Assembly (NCBI GenBank): GCA_945859605.1
Contig: OX243815.1
Span: forward strand, 44,788,486 to 44,852,485
Direction: 5' to 3'
Source: Lumbricus rubellus
Taxonomy: Eukaryota > Annelida > Clitellata > Crassiclitellata > Lumbricidae
DNA length: 64,000 nt
The translations under genes and the position numbers were made by a program. Position 1 is the first letter of the stretch; each line of letters begins with the position of its first letter. Under the pieces are notes generated by a model, which did not search any database, was not told where the DNA came from, and saw nothing but the letters and a program-made list of their open reading frames with translations. This document shows positions 56,260 to 64,000 of the stretch, in pieces.

Positions 56260-57239
56260 GTTGCTCTAGGAAGATTTTTTGTGCCGTTATTATTGTTGGA
56301 CGCTTGAGGCCAGTCTCGTTGTTTTGCGTGGAATGCCGCCCGAGAAAAAACCAAGACCTCCGTATAATAACGAGACATTCTGACGAGAAATGTTTTGCAT
56401 GCTGCGGTTTTGGAAATGGTTTCAAAAGTTGAATCAGCTGTAGAAAAAAATGACCTTGTAATGAGATCTATTGTCTGTTGTCATGCTGGAAGGGAAACAA
56501 TAGCTTTTGTGTTGTATGTAAAGAAGCGCTATGGTAAAAGCCTTGATGCATACCTGTGTTGAAAATCCTGATCCTGCGGATAAATTGATTGATTGATTGA
56601 TTGATTGAAGTGTAGTCTAAATTCGGTTGGTCAGTGAAATGAGAGAAAGGTTTATACAATAATTAATCACTTTTAAAGAAAGAGGAATTAATTGGATGTC
56701 TGAGTGGTTTGCTGTAGAGGTGCTATTATAAATGATTGAATGAAAGAACTGAGATAACTGAAAGGAGTATTTTATAATTTGGCAACCTGACACACATTGC
56801 ATTTCAAGAAGCCAGATTCCCCAGTTTTACAGTTCCTAGTCGGTGCAATTTCGGTGATATTGTTGCCAAAGATGATGATGGTGTTATATCGAGGTTTAGG
56901 TGTAAAGTAAACGATCTAAAGACAGTGGTGCTGTGCGGTCTCCTTCTTTGTTTAGAGATTCAGAGACTTCGTTCTCATTTGCTGTTGTTGCTGGCAACGA
57001 AGATTTTGCAGTTCTGCTTTTGCGCATTTTTAACGACTCAAATGCCTTTTGCTTCTGTGTGGACGAGTTTGTTAAGTAATGAGTAGTTGCAGGATTATCT
57101 GCCAGTGTTTTGTTGCGCATGGAAGTGTTTCGGTCATGTGGAACTGCGGCACATGCTTGCACTGCTGTGAATATGGTTTGAGAACCAATACATGTGAAAC
57201 TGGATTTCGTTTTTCCAAGCTTTGCGTTTAGTAAGGATA
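56260..57239. other. Probable 3' UTR and flank of the plus NEURL2-like gene
   Basis: Non-coding. Has a (TTGA)n run at 56583-56608 and a LINE/SINE-like tail near 56719 (GAGGTGCTATTATAAATGAT). An 88-codon minus frame at 56896-57162 has no recognised motif and no good splice context. Confidence 0.45.
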
Positions 57240-57475
57240 GTTATAATTAGAACTGTACTAAATAATTTCTAATATACGGCTGAATACTGAATAATTTCTA
57301 ATATTCAGCTGAATACGGAATAATTTATAATATTCGGCTGAATACGGAAGAAATTTCTACTATTCGTCTGAATATCGAATAATTTCTGCTATTCTGCCAA
57401 CTACCGAATAATTTTAACTATTTGACCGAATAATTTCTACTATTCTGCTGAATATGAATATTTGGCCACCCTATT
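57240..57475. repeat. ~29 bp degenerate minisatellite
   Basis: About seven copies of AATAATTTCTAATATTCGGC plus TGAATACGG with increasing decay. Confidence 0.8.
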
Positions 57476-59429
57476 TGCCCAAATAAGAATACGGATAGTA
57501 GGTGAGAACAGATAGGGGGTATAAGTAAATACTAGGCACATGTAAACTTTTGCATTTTGACAATGTGTAATACAACACGCTTTTCATGTACAGAAGATGA
57601 CCTAATTGTGAAATTGCAGAAATCGAAAAGTTTGCGATTTTATTTGCCTCTGAATGCAAAGACCAAAACGTAAAAAGACAGTTTAGACCACAATGCAAAC
57701 TACACTAAAAGTGATGCGCTAATTTATGTAACGCATTAACCGTAATATTCAGTTTAACAACGCTATTTGGCCGAATATGAATAGACTATTCAGGTCTGAA
57801 TCGATTTCGAATATTTCGTACAGCTCTAGTTTTAAGTAGCTTAATTATCGGTGTCATGTTTAGGCCAAATGCATGTACGCTATTGTACAGTGTGAATTGT
57901 CTTCAATGGCCTATCTACTGAATGCAAAGTTGTGTATTGTGACCCAAAGTTGTATTAACTTGGCATACGGTACTGAGGTTGGTTGATACGGTACTGAGGT
58001 TGGTTGATACGGTACTGAGGTTGGTCGATGTACCATACAAGAATTGCAGTGTGGCGATAAATCCTGACTTCTTCAGCATTAAGCCTTCTTCACATGGCAT
58101 GATGTACACACTGTATCATAAATGATGCCCCCCAACTGAATTCACTCTGTAACTTATTGTTTTCGTCCTCATGATTCATATTTTTCTAACACATTGTAGA
58201 AGTCGACCACTGGCCATTGCATGTTGAAATACTTATTGGTTGCAGTTTTTATTAGTGCATGGGTAAGGTGAATAAGACAGCAGCTGCATTGAAATGCTGG
58301 ATGACCCTACATAAAAGATGTGCAGGGAATTGTTTCATATAGTGAGTTATACATATAGTAAGCAGATTTTTAAACAAACTGAGGACAAAGGGAATGGAGA
58401 CCCTTAAAGGACCACAATCCTGCTAACAGGGTAACCCAAGTGCATGACACAATAGCAACCGGTTATAATGTGAAACGACTAAAATTTATGTAACTTAACT
58501 AGTTAACTGAGACTCATTATTATTATTATTATAGTTTATTGCTATTATTTTTATTATATTTATATGAGATAGAAAATTTTCCTCAGGAAAAAAAATAGGT
58601 TGCTTAGGAGTAGAAACGTATTGATCTCTGAAAAATCAGTTTTCACAACCGTCCATCGTAATACAGAACGCGTTACATGTATGTAAGACATTATTCACTT
58701 GTTTATTATTACATTCACATATTAATTTATATTTGTTAAGAAGGTAGAACTGATTCCTGAAGTCTTATTTTACATTTTTTAGTATTATTTTATGTTTTTG
58801 TTTTTCTTGACCGAGGTAGAAAGATTCCTCAGGTTACAAGAGATTAAAACTAGGTTGTACTTTCTTGTCTCATTATTATTATTATTTATATTATTATTAT
58901 TATCATAATCGTTGTTGTAGGTTTATTATTATTTACTGATTTACCTGTTGTTGTTTTATCCTGTAAAAAAGTCATGAAATTGTCCAAACAACTGCATTGA
59001 AGGCAACAAAAATGTTAAAAAAATTTCCAGTTCAAGTGTAACTTATGAATCATGTCTGTTAGATGTGGTAATCAGTTACACCATGCAGCAAGTTACAGCT
59101 TGTAATTGGTTACACCATAAAGCCAGTTACAACATGTAATTCTGTGGTGGCATGCAACATTGCGTAATTTATTACGATATAATTTTTTGGCTAGTTATGG
59201 CATGTAATCTTTTACAGCACAGAGCCAGTTTCACCGTGTAACTAGTTACAGTGCAGACAGAATCAACTGTTATCAACTACAGCATGTAATTTATTTACGG
59301 TGCTTGCAGATTTACAGCGTTTAATCATTTATGGCATATAATCTGTTATGGCATGTAATCTGTTACAACATATAATTGGTTACAGCATGCAGTCAGTAAC
59401 TTCTTTACTGTGCAGAGTTGCGTTTTGAC
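57476..59429. other. Intergenic stretch, irregular repeats
   Basis: AT-rich. From about 59040 to 59400 the phrase GTTACAGCATGTAATTGGTT recurs irregularly about ten times. ATT runs lie at 58517-58560 and 58870-58910. No gene is recognised. Confidence 0.5.
57955..58028. repeat. 21 bp tandem repeat, three copies
   Basis: GATACGGTACTGAGGTTGGT plus T repeated three times with one or two changes. Confidence 0.85.
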
Positions 59430-59569
59430 CATGGCTTAAAGTGTGGCAGGACAGTCATGGACGGCATCCTGGCATTTATTTTCAAATCTCTATGCCGTCT
59501 CTATTTGGCCAGCACACCTGAAAATGTAAGGGGCGACCAGGCACTTATTTTGTTACACTTTTAGCATAG
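59430..59569. mobile_element. Second copy of the hAT-type MITE at 11112
   Basis: 140 bp, starts CATGGCTTAAAGTGTGGCAG and ends CACTTTTAGCATAG, flanked by GTTTTGAC at 59422-59429 and 59570-59577. It is collinear with 11112-11257 (GGACGGCATCCTGGCATTTA, CACACCTGAAAATGTA). Confidence 0.85.
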
Positions 59570-59577
59570 GTTTTGAC

Positions 59578-62199
59578 CAAGGGATCCTCATTCTAAATGT
59601 CCACAGAAATATTTCACGAGCATGCCCGCTAGTTTGACTTTCTTATCTCGACTTCAGAATTGAGGCAACTTCTGTTATTCTTTCCCGCATGCGTTTTATG
59701 GACTATTGAAACCCTGTTTAATTTATGTGAGGCTTAAAGCGTTATAATATTGTTCTTTTTGCTTCATTATTTTATTTGTTATTATTCATACAAATGCCTA
59801 TGACTGGTTTTTTGATGTTTGCTTTGAGATCATCATCATCACCTATTCCTATGCCATGCATTTGGTAGGGATGGGTATGAACAAATGATCTCCATTGATT
59901 TGAGATTTGCAGCATTTTAAGTTTGCTTGTACTTTTTAGTTTGTAAGGCACTGTTGTAATGACATGATCGTGTTATGGCACCATATAAATTTTTGTAATT
60001 ATTATTATTGTGTATTGTGTTTTAGCCAGACAGATGCTGATTGGTGATGAGTTTGTCTTTTGTATCAGTACCCAGGGTTCGAATCCTACAACATTGTTCA
60101 GAGCAGTGATTATTGGATGACTGAAAGTTAACTTGCTCAGTTAAAAAAATGAGGAAACTGGGTCAATGCGTAGGAAACTGGGTCAAGGCGTGGAAACATG
60201 GCAACCAGTTGTTCTATTTAAAGCCAAAGAATCAGAAACGCTATCACTGAATGGCCTGTGATAATTATTGCTGTGTTTGACCCACTGACCTAGTTGTTTC
60301 AGTCGTTTATTACATTTTCCTCAGTCGCACATGTCATGTCGGCTTGTGCACCACAAAAGATGCAAAGCTTGGGTGAATTGACATTTTGCACACTGTCATC
60401 CTCCCTAGTACTAACAGCCCCCACCCCTATATTATTTGATTCACTCTATTCATATCTGTTTCTGCTTGGTTATTAATGCTGGCAGTTGTGATAGGTGCTG
60501 AAGTTGCAATAGTCATAGCGTACATTGTATTTTGTGTATTGTGTGCGTTGAATGCGTTGAAAAAATAAATTCTGAGTCTTTCTGTTTATGCTGGAGACCG
60601 CTGAGTGGGCCGTCCAAATTTACAACTTTATTCGTGCTCCAAATAACAATTTCTTTTTGGTAGTTTTTTTCTTCAGTTTGTTTTGAGCGTGCAGTGGAGT
60701 GCCTCCCTCCCCCCACTGGTGGTCATCTAGAATGATGTAGAGATTGAGAGACTGGGGTTTGAATTCATGTGTAGCGTGGACTGCTTGATTTCAGTTCTTG
60801 TTGCTGTACTGACTGACAGCGGAAGATGAAAGTGTTACTGAAGAAAAAATTGATGTAGCTCCACTGAAAAAATGTTTAAACAAAGGCGCTATATAAATCG
60901 ACGAATTGGCTATCAGGATGGAAAGGGAGATTCACGTTAAGGTGCTATATAAATGGCCATATGCATGTATACATGTCTTGTATTCTGATTCAAGTACATG
61001 TGTAATAGTGTATCTAGACATTTATATAGCACCTTTAGAAAATCTCTCAAGCACACCATGCTAGCGTGAGAAAAAGTCGGGTGTGCATGACAGTTTTTTG
61101 CAGTCGGGTATTAGTCGGGAAATACCAGAGATTTGGGGGAATATCTCCCCACGAGTGTGTAATTACTACGAATGAAATAAATATCGAAAATATTATGTCT
61201 ATCATTTGTGAGTTTGTTGCATGAATATAATAATTACTGATGCAATTAATTTTGAAATTAAGCTTTCATCATTTATCATAATAACGATATATTGATAATA
61301 CTAAGATTATAATAATTACACAATTGATTCTGTAATTATTTTTATAATAATATTATAATGATTATAATAATTATATTATTGTATTATTATTATAATTCTT
61401 GTTTTATTATTATAATTCTAATAATTAATATTACTATTATTACAAAAAGACATTATTTAAAACACTGGTCAGTCTACATATCATGTTGCTATGAGAACTC
61501 TTGTGTTTATATGTAAAGTTGCTAAAAAACAATTGGAAAAAACTGCCAGCCTATTTTGGGAATAACCCATAGAAAATTATAGGGCTCATCAAATGTTCGT
61601 GGGGGAGGGAGTGGAGGGGGTTATAGCCGCCAGTGATTGGCTGTTGAGTGTTGACCATGTCCTTACCCAACCTTCATTAAATTTTGTTGGGTTATCAGTC
61701 TAACAGTTTAAGTTAATGTTTGCGGTGCGACTGTTGTATCTCAGTTTGCCAGGTTTTGTGTGTGGGTGCATGTGAGTGTGCATGTGTGTGTGTGCGTGTT
61801 TGAGAGTGTGTGTGTGTGTGTGTGCGTGTGTGTATGTGTGTGAAAGGTTGTTGATTGGGTCTGAGCTACAGGATCACTTCAAAGTAAACATCTTAGAGAC
61901 GCTATATGAATAAATTTACTGAATGAATGAATTAAAGAAATTGTAACTACGGCATTGGCAATCTCGTTAATGTAATATTGTTTTTCAATTATAATTCTAA
62001 TTGGTTTGGATTCGAGTCAATGTGAATAGAAATGACATTTGCTTTTGACACTGTACGTGTAATGTCTACTGGTTACCAGAAGTTTAAGAAATGCATTCGT
62101 TGGTTTTGCTTTTAAACATTAAATTCTTTCTGTTTAGCCTGCATAGGGTAATGCATGTTTTATATATTATTTAGTCAGATTTTGCATCGCTCCTTTGTG
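59578..62199. other. Intergenic stretch without recognised genes
   Basis: Contains LINE/SINE-like tails near 59975 (GGCACCATATAAATTT), 60885 (AAGGCGCTATATAAATCG) and 61890. It also has AT runs (61310-61440) and TG runs (61755-61845). Short frames lack motifs. Confidence 0.5.
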
Positions 62200-62580
62200 G
62201 CCAACTCCCTGAAGAGCAGTTTTGTAGCTATTCACCTGAAACCATGCAGCTAGATGGCCATCCAGCCCACAGGTGGGTTGGGGAGCGAAAAACCTAAATT
62301 TCACTGGCAACACCGGTTATAGACACAGTTTCGCACCCATTCATTTCAAACCTTGCAGCTATACAAGAGTGCCACCAGGACAACCCTTCCCCACCCAGCC
62401 CCACACGGGCAAGGTGGGGAAAGCCAACACTTTTGGGGATGATCACTATTTTGCACCTATTCACCTGAAACCTTCCAGCTAGACAGAGGGCCACAGGTAC
62501 CACCCCGCTCCCACATCTCATCCTGCGGGTGAGGTGAAACCCCTAATTTCCCGGGCAATGCCAGGTACCCCAGCTAGTGA
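62200..62580. repeat. Diverged ~120-130 bp tandem repeat, about three units
   Basis: CACCTGAAACC..GCAGCTAGA recurs at about 62234, 62340 and 62460, each followed by CC-rich sequence (CCCAGCCCCACACGGGCAAG). It ends CGGGCAATGCCAGGTACCCC. Confidence 0.65.
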
Positions 62581-62885
62581 GCGTATGTTTGTGATGGTAA
62601 GATCAATGCAATGAGGAACAGTTGGTTGTTGACAAGTCTTTAATAACAAAAGTTGAATAAGAGTTGTGAAAACAAAATACTGAAAGCAGCGTTACAAATG
62701 TTTCGATTGATTATAGTTATTCTAAAGCTAAAAGACAGATCAACAAAAACAAAGATATGTGCATCAAAACCACGCACGGTCAGTCCATGTCTTAAGAGGC
62801 AAACATAATCAGTCTGCACATCATACTGACCCACATGCCACCCAAAACCTTTCACAATGCCCGCCAGCTGCAAGCCCAACGTACA

Positions 62886-63465
62886 TGTCTACCCAGGGTT
62901 AGTACATGCCTACTCGGGTTAGTACATGTCTACCCAGGGTTAGTACATGTGTACCCAGGGTTAGTACATGTCTACCCATGGTTAGTACATGTCTACCCAT
63001 GGTTAGTACATGTCTACCCGGGGTTAGTACATGTCTACCCGGGGTTAGTACATGCCTACTCGGGTTAGTACATGTCTACCCAGGGTTAGTACATGTGTAC
63101 CTAGGTTAGTACATGTCTACCCAGGGTTAGTACATGTCTACCCATGGTTAGTACATGCCTACCCATGGTTAGTACATGTCTACCCGGGGTTAGTACATGT
63201 CTACCCGGGGTTAGTACATGCCTACTCGGGTTAGTACATGTCTACCCAGGGTTAGTACATGTGTACCCAGGTTAGTACATGTCTACCCGGGTTAGTACAT
63301 GTCCACCCGCGGTTAGTACATGTCTATCCAGGGTTAGTACATGTGTACCTGGGGTTAGTACATGTCTACCCGGGTTAGTACATGTCCACCCGCGGTTAGT
63401 ACATGTCTACTCGGGTTAGTACATGTCTATCCAGGGTTAGTACATGTGTACCTGGAGTTAGCACT
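62886..63465. repeat. 21 bp tandem array
   Basis: About 27 copies of GGGTTAGTACATGTCTACCC plus one variable base, with phase slips of one base and variants CCATGG, CCCGGGG and CCGCGG between units. Repeated peptides such as STCLPRV are by-products. Confidence 0.95.
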
Positions 63466-63772
63466 AAACAGATTCGAACAGTTAAACTTATTCTTCTTAC
63501 TACGATCAGTCTTTGGTTGGTTTTAATATCTTAACTTGAACGGTGAAAATGCTACAAACTTCTATTATACAGTTTTCTTAACCACTGCCAATCAGGACTC
63601 TTTACAAAATTATAAAACCTTCAAACACGGCAAATCTTAATATTACCGAATTCTAAACACACAATACACAGATCTTGCTTATCAACCTCAATTAATTAAT
63701 TAATTAATTAATTAATCACTCGATTGATATTTAGCGTGTAATATTATTTTGTTGACGCTGACCTTAAGAACT

Positions 63773-63889
63773 GGCATAACTATAGTATCGGGGACTGAAT
63801 GACGACACTAATCCTAACCATAACCGACCCTCACAACGCCTAACCTGACCCTAACCGACACGCTGGTCCCCCGATACTATAGTTATGCC
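63773..63889. mobile_element. 117 bp MITE, 8 bp target duplication
   Basis: Ends GGCATAACTATAGTATCGGG are inverted at both sides. The flanks are TAAGAACT at 63765-63772 and 63890-63897. The interior is AC-rich with several CTAACC-type phrases. Confidence 0.85.
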
Positions 63890-64000
63890 TAAGAACTTGA
63901 CTGATCTTGAAATAGGAAAGCATTCATCAAACAAAACATGTCATTAAAAGTTGTAGACAATTAACTTACAGTTAACCGAATCTTGTTAAAAGCACAATCT

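Noticed and set aside
56896..57162. An 88-codon minus frame with varied composition
   Set aside because: No domain, no convincing splice sites, and it lies in the probable 3' flank of the NEURL2-like gene; kept out for lack of support.
62835..63234. Repeated peptides such as STCLPRV and VHVYPGL
   Set aside because: Direct read-through of the 21 bp tandem array; different frames give different repeats.

Overview
The window is nuclear DNA from an animal, most likely a marine deuterostome invertebrate such as an echinoderm. It is AT-rich, its genes are split by GT/AG introns, and it is packed with transposon relics, microsatellites and minisatellites. The palindromic octamer TAGGCCTA recurs throughout, as I recall from echinoderm DNA; the species cannot be named from this. 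There are no operons, CRISPR arrays or bacterial features.

Layout of host genes: (1) 1206-2876, minus, the first two coding exons of a YIPF5/YIPF7-type Golgi Yip1 protein; the rest lies left of the window. (2) 5660-14596, plus, a complete seven-exon gene for a short Numb-family PTB adaptor of 281 residues. (3) 20474-22065, minus, the last exon of a C2H2 zinc-finger protein. (4) 34861-35704, minus, the two 3' exons of a profilin-like protein with a charged N-terminal extension; possible further exons lie at 36420-36640. (5) 44253-44325, plus, tRNA-Arg(CCT). (6) 44887-49382, plus, a complete four-exon gene for a 348-residue membrane-anchored JmjC/cupin oxygenase. (7) 51376-52693, minus, and 54486-56259, plus, two divergently arranged NEURL2-like (NHR + SOCS box) genes, each complete in two exons.

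Mobile DNA fills much of the rest. 36691-40413 is a nearly intact 3.7 kb DNA transposon. It has terminal inverted repeats, a two-exon transposase with an 11-residue repeat domain, and one homopolymer frameshift. 31185-33486 is a P-element-like insertion: 8 bp target duplication, THAP-start remnant, a GGAACA minisatellite and an L2-type LINE fragment. Several MITEs can be delimited to the base by their target duplications. One of them (5808-6097) sits at the splice donor of Numb exon 1. An RTE-like LINE (8936-9438) ends in a perfect 52 bp fold-back. tRNA-derived SINEs share their 3' tail with the L2-type LINEs.

Tandem arrays: a T-poor satellite of about 79 bp unit with higher-order structure (24780-30810), a 21 bp array (62886-63465), a 24 bp array in a Numb intron (10015-10285), a nuclear-receptor-site-like array (40421-40630) and several microsatellites. 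The stretches 16.3-20.2 kb, 22.4-24.7 kb, 33.5-34.7 kb, 40.6-44.2 kb and 56.3-62.9 kb show no recognisable host gene.

The genes do not form a pathway. Numb and NEURL2-type proteins both belong to families linked to endocytosis, Notch biology or ubiquitin ligases, but nothing here shows that they act together.
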